From an uncultured Planctomycetota bacterium (GTDB lineage: Bacteria; Planctomycetota; Phycisphaerae; UBA1845; UTPLA1), in assembly GCA_900696465.1 (NCBI GenBank), contig CAADGE010000029.1, positions 62,001-126,000 on the forward strand: 64,000 bases of DNA, given 5' to 3'. Positions 8,851 through 17,220 of the stretch are shown here, piece after piece (the stretch's first letter is position 1; the number at the start of each line of letters is the position of its first letter). The translations under genes were made by a program, and so were the position numbers. The notes beneath the pieces were generated by a model. It had not been told where the DNA came from. It was given only the letters and a program-made list of their open reading frames with translations, and did no database searches.

Positions 8851-10254
8851 CTAGAGCGTACGGTTGTCCGGTTGTGCGAGTCGCATGGCTTCCTTCAGAC
8901 TGAAAGACGAGCCGGATTTGTCGACGTACTCACGCACGAACTGGTCGCCTGCGGAGGCGCCGGACAGGATCTCCGTCATTACGTTGTCCGTCACACCGAC
9001 CCAGACCGGCACGGCGCGCCAGGCGCGACTCTTCTCATCAAACTTCCAGAGGTGGGCCTTCTTCGAATACAGCTCCGGTCTGCCGTCCTGCCCGAGCGGT
9101 GCGTCCGGCCAAGCGACGGCATCCATGAGTTCCTGCCGCTCTTCGAGTGTCAGCGGCGGCCGGAAACGCAGTGCCTTGTTGGCGATCCGCAGGGCTTTCG
9201 GACGGTTGACGCATTCGATCTCGACGTTGACGGACATGCCGGGCAGGAGTGTACGTCGTTCGTCGTTCTCGACTTCAAGGATGACGGTGTAGGTCGTAAC
9301 GCCCTGAAGAATCTCGGGCTGGTTTCTTTTGTGGAGGATTCGTCCGGAGAACTCGACGCGCTGCTTACCTTCCACGGTAAAGCGTGCCGGCTGATCGATG
9401 TCGATGTGAACGATGTCGGATTCGCTGACCTTGGCGAGCACGCGCATCCGTTCAAGACTCGGCGCGAGCAGAAAGAGCGGCGGCGTCGTGAAGGTGGGGT
9501 TGACGGTCATGCCGACTTCCATGAAACGTTGAAGCACGATCCCATCGATGGGGGAGCGAATCTCGCAGCGATCCACCTGGGCCTGCGTCTGCTCGAATCG
9601 GGCCTGGGCGAGTTTCTCCGCGGCGCGTGCCTGATCGACCAGTTGGCGCGTCAGTTGCGGCAGGAAAGTTTCATTCAGCTTCGCCTGTTCATATGCCGCT
9701 TCGGCCATCATGACCGTGGCCTGTGCACGCTCGTGGCTGGCTTTGGCCATGGTCCATTCGGCCTCGGTGGCGTTCTCTTCCTGATAGAGGCGGTCCACGC
9801 GCGTCCAGTTGTATTCGTCAGCCAGCAGGGCAGCACGGGCTTCTTTCAGGCGGCCCTCGGCCTGCCGGGTGGCGATGGGAAGGTTCGCATTCTGTTCCCG
9901 TTCGCGGATTTCGGCCTCGACGACCGCGCTCCGAGCGCGGGCCAGCTCGGCGACGCTCTGTGCATGCTGGGCGTCGACCACTTCGGGATCGATCCGGCAG
10001 ATGATCTGGTCCCGCTTGACCGGATCATCAAAGTCGACGCTCATCTCAAGAATCTTTCCGGTCGTTTCACAGCCGACCGTGACCGTGGTCAGGGGTTCGA
10101 CCGATCCGAGGGTCTCAACGCTCATGATCAGCGGTCCCTGGTCCACTTCGGCGTAGGCCAGTTCGTAGTTGCCCCCGCTGCCGCGGACGGCAGAGACAAT
10201 CGCCACGGCGCCGATGAGCACGGCGACGGTCGATCCGATGACCCAGTTTCGCAT
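8851..10254 (-). CDS. HlyD/MacA-type periplasmic adaptor (membrane fusion) protein
   Basis: 467 residues. An N-terminal signal anchor (RNWVIGSTVAVLIGAVAIV) is followed by a lipoyl-like half motif (VETLGSVEPLTTVTVGCETTGKI), a long alpha-hairpin coiled coil at about residues 90-200, the return lipoyl half (IRSPIDGIVLQRFMEVGM) and beta-barrel domains. This is the layout of MacA/HlyD adaptors that link an inner-membrane transporter to an outer channel. GAGGGAAA precedes the ATG. It is the first gene of the adaptor-ATPase-permease operon; no outer membrane TolC-like gene is in the window, so it may use a shared one. Confidence 0.9.
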   Translation of the reverse strand: MRNWVIGSTVAVLIGAVAIVSAVRGSGGNYELAYAEVDQGPLIMSVETLGSVEPLTTVTVGCETTGKILEMSVDFDDPVKRDQIICRIDPEVVDAQHAQSVAELARARSAVVEAEIREREQNANLPIATRQAEGRLKEARAALLADEYNWTRVDRLYQEENATEAEWTMAKASHERAQATVMMAEAAYEQAKLNETFLPQLTRQLVDQARAAEKLAQARFEQTQAQVDRCEIRSPIDGIVLQRFMEVGMTVNPTFTTPPLFLLAPSLERMRVLAKVSESDIVHIDIDQPARFTVEGKQRVEFSGRILHKRNQPEILQGVTTYTVILEVENDERRTLLPGMSVNVEIECVNRPKALRIANKALRFRPPLTLEERQELMDAVAWPDAPLGQDGRPELYSKKAHLWKFDEKSRAWRAVPVWVGVTDNVMTEILSGASAGDQFVREYVDKSGSSFSLKEAMRLAQPDNRTL

Positions 10255-10348
10255 GAATTTCCCTCAGTGGGTGACGGTCAAGTCCAAAGCCCGCTTATAC
10301 TACACGCGACGGCTGCGGTTGCAACCCGCAGGGACGGATGGAGTTGTG

Positions 10349-10765
10349 ATGATGGAAGCGTACGAAATCGTGCTTCGGGCAGAGTTTTCCGCGGCACATC
10401 GATTGAAGCTTCACGACGGATCGTTTGAACCGTTGCACGGTCATAACTGGCGCGTCGAAGTATTCTTGCGCGGTTCGCGGCTGGATTCCGCCGGATTGCT
10501 GGCGGACTTTACCGTGATCGAACCACGATTGCAGGCCATCACCCGGGATTTGCATGATACGTATCTGAATGAGAATCCGGCGTTTGCGGAGTGGAACCCA
10601 TCCACGGAACGAGTCGCACGGTTGATCCATGACCGACTTGCGCCATCCATGCCGGAAGGCGTGGCCATTACCGGGGTACGCGTGTGGGAAACCTCGACCT
10701 GCGCGGCGGGTTATCTGCCGCAGACGGAATCGGCTGCCTCGGATTCGTTGCGGGAACGGCGGTAA
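10349..10765 (+). CDS. 6-pyruvoyl-tetrahydropterin synthase family enzyme with PTPS-III-like site
   Basis: A 138-residue protein of the QueD/PTPS fold. The zinc ligands are visible as His17 (SAAHRL) and His30/His32 (LHGHNW). The usual catalytic Cys four residues before HGH (CxxxHGH in QueD) is absent. Instead Glu27 lies three before it (ExxHGH), the arrangement described for PTPS-III enzymes that replace FolB dihydroneopterin aldolase in folate synthesis. The start could be either ATG of the ATGATG at 10349; GGATGGAG lies ahead. An upstream-extended frame from 10169 would overlap the divergent adaptor gene and adds unlike sequence. Assignment to folate rather than queuosine is inference from one residue. 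Confidence 0.8.
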   Translation: MMEAYEIVLRAEFSAAHRLKLHDGSFEPLHGHNWRVEVFLRGSRLDSAGLLADFTVIEPRLQAITRDLHDTYLNENPAFAEWNPSTERVARLIHDRLAPSMPEGVAITGVRVWETSTCAAGYLPQTESAASDSLRERR

Positions 10766-10884
10766 TCGCCGATGTCGATCGCCTGATGTTCTTGGTTCTG
10801 ATGCGGACCTGTGAATTTGACGATAAAATCAGGGGGTTCTAAAATTTCTCGGACGCTGGGTTCGAGAGAGGGGTACTGAGTCGG

Positions 10885-11385
10885 ATGAATCTCGCCTGTC
10901 AGTCCTGCAAGAAGAATCCGGCGACGGTGCACCTGACCGACATCTCTCCGGATGGTGAAAAAACCGAGCGACACCTGTGCGACAAGTGCGCGGTGGAAGA
11001 GGGTGTGGCTGCCAAGCCGCAGGTGCACATGCCGGTCAACGAAATCCTCAGCGGCTTGGTCATTCAGAAGGCCGCAATCCAGCAGCTCGCCGAACTGACC
11101 TGCCCGAAATGCAAAACGACTTTTGTGGATTTTCGCAACAACGGCCTGCTCGGCTGCGGTTGCGATTATGACGCCTTTGAGAAGGCGCTGCTGCCGCTGA
11201 TCGAGCGGGCACACGAGGGTGCCAGCCATCACATCGGCAAAGTCCCGCGCCGGCTGTCCACCCCGCGAACGGCGGAGGCGGACCTGATCCGGCTTCGCGC
11301 GGAGCTGGGCCGCGCCGTGACGGACGAGCAGTATGAAAAGGCCGCGCGGCTGCGCGACCAGATACGCACACTGGAAGACCAATGA
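10885..11385 (+). CDS. mcsA: McsA-like zinc-finger/UVR activator of the arginine kinase
   Basis: 166 residues with four Cys pairs: CQSC near residue 5, CDKC near 32, CPKC near 73 and CGC near 91. A C-terminal UVR-type helical pair follows (ELGRAVTDEQYEKAARLRDQIRTLE). This matches McsA, the zinc-binding partner that activates the protein-arginine kinase McsB. Its stop overlaps the mcsB start (ATGA at 11382-11385), so the pair is translationally coupled. In Firmicutes mcsA-mcsB sit with clpC and ctsR; here neither is adjacent, though a ClpC-like N-domain gene lies 34 kb away. Confidence 0.88.
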   Translation: MNLACQSCKKNPATVHLTDISPDGEKTERHLCDKCAVEEGVAAKPQVHMPVNEILSGLVIQKAAIQQLAELTCPKCKTTFVDFRNNGLLGCGCDYDAFEKALLPLIERAHEGASHHIGKVPRRLSTPRTAEADLIRLRAELGRAVTDEQYEKAARLRDQIRTLEDQ

Positions 11386-12440
11386 TCATCAACGACATCG
11401 CAGGACATACGGGGGAATGGCTTCGCGGCACGGGGCCGATGTCGGACATCGTCATCAGTTCGCGAATCCGGCTGGCCCGGAATCTCAGCGGTTATCCGTT
11501 TCTCACCAAGGCCACAGATGCCCAGAAGGAGGAGCTTGCCGCACGGCTGCGAGGGCAGATCGACGGCGCCGCCACGGGCGGACAGTGGACTTACGTAGAG
11601 ATGTCTCGCATCGACGAGCTGGATCAGCTCGTGCTCGTCGAGCGCCACCTGATCAGCCGACAGCACGCCGACCCACGCGGCAGCCGCGGCGTGGCCATCG
11701 CGCGGAACGAGGCCGTCTCCGTCATGGTCAACGAGGAGGATCACCTGCGCATCCAAGTGCTTCGCAGCGGTCTTCTGCTCGACGAAATCTGGGAGGAGAT
11801 CAACCGGATCGACGACCGCATTGAGGAGAAGGTCGATTATGCCTTTCATCCCCGATACGGCTACCTGACCGCCTGCCCGACGAACGTGGGTACGGGCATC
11901 CGCGTATCCGTCATGCTGCATCTGCCGGCACTCAAGCTAACTGGCGAAATCGAACGGGTGTTTCGGTCGGCGAAGGACATGCGACTGGCCGTGCGCGGCT
12001 TGTTCGGCGAAGGGACGGAGGCGACCGGAGACTTCTTCCAGATCAGCAATCAGGTCACCCTCGGTCGCACCGAGGAGGAGATCATCAACGATTTCAAGCA
12101 CCAGGTCATTCCGCGGATCATCGACTATGAACACCGGGCACGTAAGACGCTTGTTCAGGAGCGGGCCATCGCCCTTGATGATCGTGTGTGGCGGTCCTAC
12201 GGCGCGCTGAAATTCGCTCGCACCATCAGCAGCGAAGAGACCATGCTTCACCTGTCGCATCTGCGAATGGGCATTCACCTCGGTCGCATCCGGCAGGTGG
12301 ACATGAAGACCATCAACGAGCTTTTCCTGCTCACCCAGCCGGGCCACTTACAGAAACTCCACGGGGGCAAACTGACCGGCGAGCAGCGCAGCTCGGCCCG
12401 GGCCGATCTGATTCGCAAGCGGCTGGAGCAGCAGGCCTGA
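11382..12440 (+). CDS. mcsB: McsB protein-arginine kinase
   Basis: 352 residues of the ATP:guanido phosphotransferase fold. Visible family blocks are IVISSRIRLARNLSGYPF (nucleotide-binding arginines), LVERHLIS, VSVMVNEEDHLRIQ, GYLTACPTNVGTGIRVSVMLHLP and a later phosphate-binding region. McsB lacks the N-terminal domain of creatine kinases, and the length agrees. It phosphorylates arginines on proteins, marking them for Clp proteolysis. The ATG lies inside the mcsA end, giving coupled translation with its activator. The gene ends near a convergent lipoprotein gene, so the operon is just these two genes. Confidence 0.93.
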   Translation: MIINDIAGHTGEWLRGTGPMSDIVISSRIRLARNLSGYPFLTKATDAQKEELAARLRGQIDGAATGGQWTYVEMSRIDELDQLVLVERHLISRQHADPRGSRGVAIARNEAVSVMVNEEDHLRIQVLRSGLLLDEIWEEINRIDDRIEEKVDYAFHPRYGYLTACPTNVGTGIRVSVMLHLPALKLTGEIERVFRSAKDMRLAVRGLFGEGTEATGDFFQISNQVTLGRTEEEIINDFKHQVIPRIIDYEHRARKTLVQERAIALDDRVWRSYGALKFARTISSEETMLHLSHLRMGIHLGRIRQVDMKTINELFLLTQPGHLQKLHGGKLTGEQRSSARADLIRKRLEQQA

Positions 12441-12458
12441 ATCTGTTGGTCAGAAGAC

Positions 12459-13277
12459 TTAATTGACGATCGTGGTTGCGGAGGGAGCGGATGAACGATC
12501 AGGTTCGTCCGGTGGTGTGTCCTGCGCAACTTGTTCGGGCCTTTCCTTTGGGCGGATCCCGCTGGATCCAAGTGAGGGATCGATTCGACGGGAGATCTCG
12601 GCTTTCACGAAGCGGCGATTGGTGCAGTCGGCGTGGCCGCCGGTCCAGCCGAGGGACGTAAAGCGGGAGTTCCAGCCGATGTTCACCACGCGGCCGCTGT
12701 TTGCGCCAGGGCCGCGCAGGCCGACGAGACCGGCGGAATCATCAAAGGTACCGTCGATCGTGCCGAGAATACGAACAGGGCCCTGGAGCACGGGGTCGGT
12801 CGAGGCGTAGTAGCAGTAGATTTTTCCATTCATGTTGGCCAGCGCGGGGCGCAGGTCATACCGGCTGGACAGACTGGAGCCCACGAGGACGAGGTTGTCC
12901 ACTTTGTATGGCGGCTTGAGGTTCTCGACCGCCCAGACGGCGACGCCGGTTCCCGCGGACAGAGCGATGATATTGGCCTTCGCCTCGGGATTGCGTTTGA
13001 GGAAGTCGGTGATCTCCGCAGCGAGTACGCCGCTGGAGCCCTTGGCGATGAACCGCAAGGTCTGATCCAGCGCCGGATTCAGCGTGAGCGACCATCGGTA
13101 ATTGCTTACATGCCCCTTGTAGCCGGCATCTTTGAGACCCACGGGAACATCCACTACGCCGAAGCCCCAGTTGCCCGCACCGTCGATGTACCAGGTTCGA
13201 CCGTACTGCTCATTGGGGTTCGCGCAACCGGAGAGAATACCGCAGGCCGCAAGGGTCATCGCAATGATGCGTTCCAT
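12459..13277 (-). CDS. Lipoprotein with alpha/beta-hydrolase-like nucleophile motif
   Basis: 272 residues. The N-terminus is a lipoprotein signal ending ILSGC (Cys18). An ALSAGTGV block puts a candidate nucleophile at Ser107, in the place of the GxSxG elbow of esterases. Following blocks VDNLVLVGSSLSSRYDL, KIYCYYASTDPVL (candidate acid) and TSLGWTGGHADC (candidate His) make a possible Ser-Asp-His triad. The cluster fits a surface or periplasmic hydrolase attached to a membrane by lipid. I do not recognise a named family, and the substrate is unknown. It converges on mcsB with an 18-base gap. Confidence 0.65.
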   Translation of the reverse strand: MERIIAMTLAACGILSGCANPNEQYGRTWYIDGAGNWGFGVVDVPVGLKDAGYKGHVSNYRWSLTLNPALDQTLRFIAKGSSGVLAAEITDFLKRNPEAKANIIALSAGTGVAVWAVENLKPPYKVDNLVLVGSSLSSRYDLRPALANMNGKIYCYYASTDPVLQGPVRILGTIDGTFDDSAGLVGLRGPGANSGRVVNIGWNSRFTSLGWTGGHADCTNRRFVKAEISRRIDPSLGSSGIRPKERPEQVAQDTPPDEPDRSSAPSATTIVN

Positions 13278-13352
13278 GATGACTTGTATCTACCCTCCCC
13301 GCCCGTCTCCGAATGCCCCGAGTCCGTCTTGTATGAAATATCAGATGAATAA

Positions 13353-16310
13353 TCAAGCGGTTTCGTCACGGAGCATGGTCTGGAGGCGATCGAGCAGCGC
13401 GAGGGCCTCGACCGGGGTCGTGCGATTCACCTGGACGGCCTTCAGGAGTTCGAGGATGTCTTTCCATACCTTCGGGGGGTGCTTCACTTCGGCCATATCA
13501 AACAGAAGCGGCTGCACCGGCCGCTCGTCGTGCACTTGCAGCCCCCTGGCGCGCCGTTTGCGGTCGAACCCTCTCTCAAGGGCTTCGAGGACCGCTTCAC
13601 TCCGGCGAACGACGCCCGTCGGCAGGCCAGCCATGGCGGCAACGTGAACACCATAGCTGCGATCCGTCGAGCCGGGGACGATCTTGTGGAGAAACACGAC
13701 GCCTCGACCGGTCTCGCCGGGGCGCAGTTGCTCGCGGACAGCCACGTTGAGATTGCCCGCGCCGCTGAGCCGCTCGGCCAGTTCCGTCAGCTCGTGATAA
13801 TGCGTGGCGAAGAGCGTCCTGCAACCGAGTTGCTCGACGAGGTATTCGGTCACGGCCCAGGCGATTGCCAGTCCGTCATACGTGCTTGTGCCGCGGCCGA
13901 TCTCATCGAGGATGACAAGCGACTGCGAGGTCGCATTGTTCAGAATGCGGGCGGTCTCAATCATCTCAACCATGAAGGTGGACTGACCGCGGGCCAGCTC
14001 ATCGTTGGCGCCGACTCGGGCGAAGATGCGATCGACCGGCGACCAGCGCATGGACCTGGCGGGGACGAAGCTGCCTGTCTGTGCCAGCAGTGTGAGCAGG
14101 GCGACCTGTCGGATGTAGGTTGACTTGCCGGCCATGTTCGGGCCGGTGATCAGCCAGAGCCGCGTGCCCTCGGCCGAAAGGTGACAGTCATTCGGCACGA
14201 AGCGTTCCTGAAGCGTGATGTCCAGCACGGGGTGCCGGCCTTCGACGATCTCCAGGATGCAGGCGCCGCCCTTCAGAGCGTCGTGAGTGGCGTCCGGGTC
14301 AACCAGTTCCGGTTTGCAGTAATCTCTTCGACGGGACAGTTCCGCGAGGCCGGCGAGGACATCCAGCGTGGCGATGGCCTCGGCAAGCTGGAGCAGTCTG
14401 GCTGTTTCACCGGCTACGCGCCGTCGGATGTCCTCGAAAAGTTCGACTTCAAGTTGCCGGGAGCGGTCGGCCGCGCTGAGCACCTCACTCTCATGGCGCT
14501 TGAGTTCGTCGGTGATGTAACGCTCGGCGTTACGGATGGTCTGCTTGCGGACGAAGTCGGGGGGAACCTTATCGCGGTGCTGATGCGTGACTTCGATGTA
14601 ATAACCGAAGACGGAGTTGTAGCCGACTTTGAGCGAGGGGATGCCGGTGCGTTCGATTTCGCGGGCCTGGTATTCCGCGAGATAGCGGTGGCCTTGCTGG
14701 CCGAGCTGTCGGAGGCGATCCAGCTCGGCATGAAAGCCGTCGGCGATGAAGCCGCCATCGCGGAGCACGGCCGGGGCGTCGGACTTCAGGGCCGACGCGA
14801 GGTAGCAGGCAAGGTCATCCTGCCCACCGACGGATCCAGCGATGTCGCTAAGCAGATCGCCGCGATCTCGATCTGTTGACGTAGACTGGTCGGCCGCGAG
14901 CGCAGAGGGGCTCCCGGTTCTTACCGACGGACCAATTGCATCCGGCAGCGTGCAGCAGTTCCGCAGCGTTCGCCCCAGGCCGGCCAGGTCTCGGGGCGAC
15001 GCGCGGCCGACGCCGACGCGGGCCATGATCCGTTCCACGTCGCCCATGTCACGCAGCAGTTCGCGGATATTCTGCAGGCGCGTCGGCTGGCTGCGCAGGT
15101 CGGTGATGGCTTGCTGGCGGCGACGAATCTCGGCCGCGTCGCTCAACGGGAAGCAGAGCCACTGCCGAAGGCGGCGAGCGCCCATCGGACTGACGGTCAT
15201 ATCGATCGCATCCAGCAGGGAACCCTCCCGGCTGCCCTCGCGGAGGGTGCGCTCCACTTCGAGCGAGCGCAGCGTGAATTGGTCGATCATCACCGTGCCA
15301 TCTGTGCGGCGCGGGCGCAGACCGACGATGTGAGAAAGTGCCGTCTTCTGCGTTTCGCGGAGATAGTCCAGCACGGCAGCAGCGGCGCAGAGCGAGGCAT
15401 CGAAGCCATCAAAACCGAAGCCGGCCAAGCTCGATACGCCGAACTGTTCGCAGAGCGTCGTCTTTGCCAGGTGAGGATCGAAGGCATGCGGTGGTCGTGT
15501 CGTCACTGCCGCGGTGAGAGACTGGCGGAGTTCATCAACAAGAGGTGCGGCCGAGTCGATGCCGGATTCGGGAATCAATATCTCAGCCGGCGACAGCCGC
15601 GCGAGTTCATCCAGAAGGATGCCTGGATCGGTCATCTGAGCGAAAAATCGGCCGGAAGACAAGCAGACACAGGCGAGTCCAATCGCGCCCTGCGACCATG
15701 CCGGCTGCGTCGGTAGCAGCGCGACGAGCAGGTTCTCCTCACGCTCTTCGAGCAGGTTCTCATCGGTCAGGGTGCCCGGCGTGATGATACGGACGACATC
15801 GCGCTTGACGACGCCCTTGGCGGTCTTCGGGTCTTCGAGCTGTTCGCTGATGGCGACCTTGTAGCCGGCGCGGACCAGCCGGGCGATGTACCGATCGGCT
15901 GCGTGATAGGGCACACCGGCCAGCGGAATTGGCGACGCGCTGTTCTTGTCGCGCGCCGTCAGCGTCAGGCCCAGTACGCGCGCGATGGTCCGCGCATCAT
16001 CGTAAAAAGTCTCGTAGAAGTCCCCCATGCGAAAGAGGAGGATGGCGTCGCCGACGCGATTCTTTTGTTCCAGGTACTGGCGCATCGCCGGCGGGACGGT
16101 TGCGGTGGAAGGCGATTTCGTCTTTCGGTAAGCGGCTGTTGATTTGGAGGAGGAATCAGAATCCGCTGGCGGGCACGCCGGGAGTTCAGTGATCTGGAAA
16201 GATTCCACCGACGCTACCTCTCCCGCTGCGGGCTGCGATCCATCCAGCCAGTTGCCGTCTGCATGAAATTGAGCGGCAGCTTTGAAATCTATGAGCTTCC
16301 GGCTCGCCAC
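13353..16310 (-). CDS. mutS: DNA mismatch repair protein MutS
   Basis: It recognises mismatches and starts repair. The mismatch-reading Phe-x-Glu is in MGDFYETFYDD. The connector and lever regions follow, then the ATPase with Walker A GPNMAGKSTYIRQ, Walker B LVILDEIGRGTSTYDG and LFATHYHEL. The frame opens with a GTG at 16310 and gives 985 residues, about 75 more at the N-terminus than expected. These carry low-complexity Ser/Thr/Pro sequence. An ATG at 16085 (MRQYLEQKN) would match the usual start. Neither candidate has a clear ribosome site, so the true start is open. No mutL is visible nearby. Confidence 0.95.
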   Translation of the reverse strand: MASRKLIDFKAAAQFHADGNWLDGSQPAAGEVASVESFQITELPACPPADSDSSSKSTAAYRKTKSPSTATVPPAMRQYLEQKNRVGDAILLFRMGDFYETFYDDARTIARVLGLTLTARDKNSASPIPLAGVPYHAADRYIARLVRAGYKVAISEQLEDPKTAKGVVKRDVVRIITPGTLTDENLLEEREENLLVALLPTQPAWSQGAIGLACVCLSSGRFFAQMTDPGILLDELARLSPAEILIPESGIDSAAPLVDELRQSLTAAVTTRPPHAFDPHLAKTTLCEQFGVSSLAGFGFDGFDASLCAAAAVLDYLRETQKTALSHIVGLRPRRTDGTVMIDQFTLRSLEVERTLREGSREGSLLDAIDMTVSPMGARRLRQWLCFPLSDAAEIRRRQQAITDLRSQPTRLQNIRELLRDMGDVERIMARVGVGRASPRDLAGLGRTLRNCCTLPDAIGPSVRTGSPSALAADQSTSTDRDRGDLLSDIAGSVGGQDDLACYLASALKSDAPAVLRDGGFIADGFHAELDRLRQLGQQGHRYLAEYQAREIERTGIPSLKVGYNSVFGYYIEVTHQHRDKVPPDFVRKQTIRNAERYITDELKRHESEVLSAADRSRQLEVELFEDIRRRVAGETARLLQLAEAIATLDVLAGLAELSRRRDYCKPELVDPDATHDALKGGACILEIVEGRHPVLDITLQERFVPNDCHLSAEGTRLWLITGPNMAGKSTYIRQVALLTLLAQTGSFVPARSMRWSPVDRIFARVGANDELARGQSTFMVEMIETARILNNATSQSLVILDEIGRGTSTYDGLAIAWAVTEYLVEQLGCRTLFATHYHELTELAERLSGAGNLNVAVREQLRPGETGRGVVFLHKIVPGSTDRSYGVHVAAMAGLPTGVVRRSEAVLEALERGFDRKRRARGLQVHDERPVQPLLFDMAEVKHPPKVWKDILELLKAVQVNRTTPVEALALLDRLQTMLRDETA

Positions 16311-16419
16311 GCAAGTAAGACGAGCGTGCCGGACAGACTGCTTAAGCAGTTGTGAGATCCCGCAACGCGCTGGTACGCACGGATCGTCTGACAGGACTCC
16401 GGCGACAGTGGTGCAGGGA

Positions 16420-17097
16420 TCACTTCAGGTTGCCCAGTTCGGGGCGGGTCAGCAGCTTCTGGACGAGCAGATAATTCACACCGTGGTACTCGGTCAATTC
16501 GCCGCTGATCTGGAATACGACGGGCTTGGTTCCTCCGGCGGAGACGATTTCCATGTCTTCCAGCAGGCGGTTCGGCAGGAGACGGATCGGCAGCTCCGGC
16601 TCGCCGCGACCTCGGCTTTCAAATGCGAAGACGTAGTAATCTCCTTCCCGCGTGAGGCGGCCTGGGCGATCGACGATGCGATAGCCGTCCGGGAAGAGGC
16701 GTGGCGCGACGGGTGCGACGGCGTTCTGCGGCAGGGCGCTCTGGTCCACTTCCTTGCGGCGCACGGTCTGGCCCTGCTGAGAGGGCAGGATGACGGGCTT
16801 GGGCGGCGCGTCGTCCGGGCGTGTCAGGGCCTTGAGGATGTCTGCGGCGGTGGGTTCGCGCGGCGGCTCAATCTCTGCCGGTGTGTCATCGTGCTTCCCG
16901 GCGGACTGACCTGTTTCCTGGTCGGCTGGTCCGGTTGCCGTCGGCGTTTCTTCCGGTGCTTCATTCTGTTTTGGCCGTCTTTCCTGAGACGATTGTGCCT
17001 GTGCGATCGACACGGCGGCAATCATTGCGGCCGGAGCGAGTAGGAGCAGGATGGGCACAATCCAACGGGCATGGCATGGAGCATTTGCAGATTTCAT
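16420..17097 (-). CDS. Secreted Pro/Glu-rich protein of unknown function
   Basis: 225 residues from the ATG at 17097, chosen because GAGG lies about eight bases ahead; an upstream ATG at 17151 is possible. Residues 10-35 are a signal peptide or anchor (WIVPILLLLAPAAMIAAVSIAQAQS). A disordered stretch rich in Glu, Pro, Thr and Gln follows, then a compact C-terminal domain (RLFPDGYRIVDRPGRLTREG, AFESRGRGEPELPIRLLPNR, QISGELTEYHGVNYLLVQKL). The C-terminal block resembles small planctomycete orphan domains. Function is not recognisable. It sits just upstream of mutS on the same strand and could share transcription with it. Confidence 0.65.
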   Translation of the reverse strand: MKSANAPCHARWIVPILLLLAPAAMIAAVSIAQAQSSQERRPKQNEAPEETPTATGPADQETGQSAGKHDDTPAEIEPPREPTAADILKALTRPDDAPPKPVILPSQQGQTVRRKEVDQSALPQNAVAPVAPRLFPDGYRIVDRPGRLTREGDYYVFAFESRGRGEPELPIRLLPNRLLEDMEIVSAGGTKPVVFQISGELTEYHGVNYLLVQKLLTRPELGNLK

Positions 17098-17220
17098 GGC
17101 AGAACCTCGATCTTCCCTGACCGCCGCGGACACGTGTGAGACCATTGTCATAACACCCGCGCAGTCTGCGGCACATGCTGGGATTCTATCGCGTTGACCG
17201 ACGCTGCTCCATCGGCGGGT

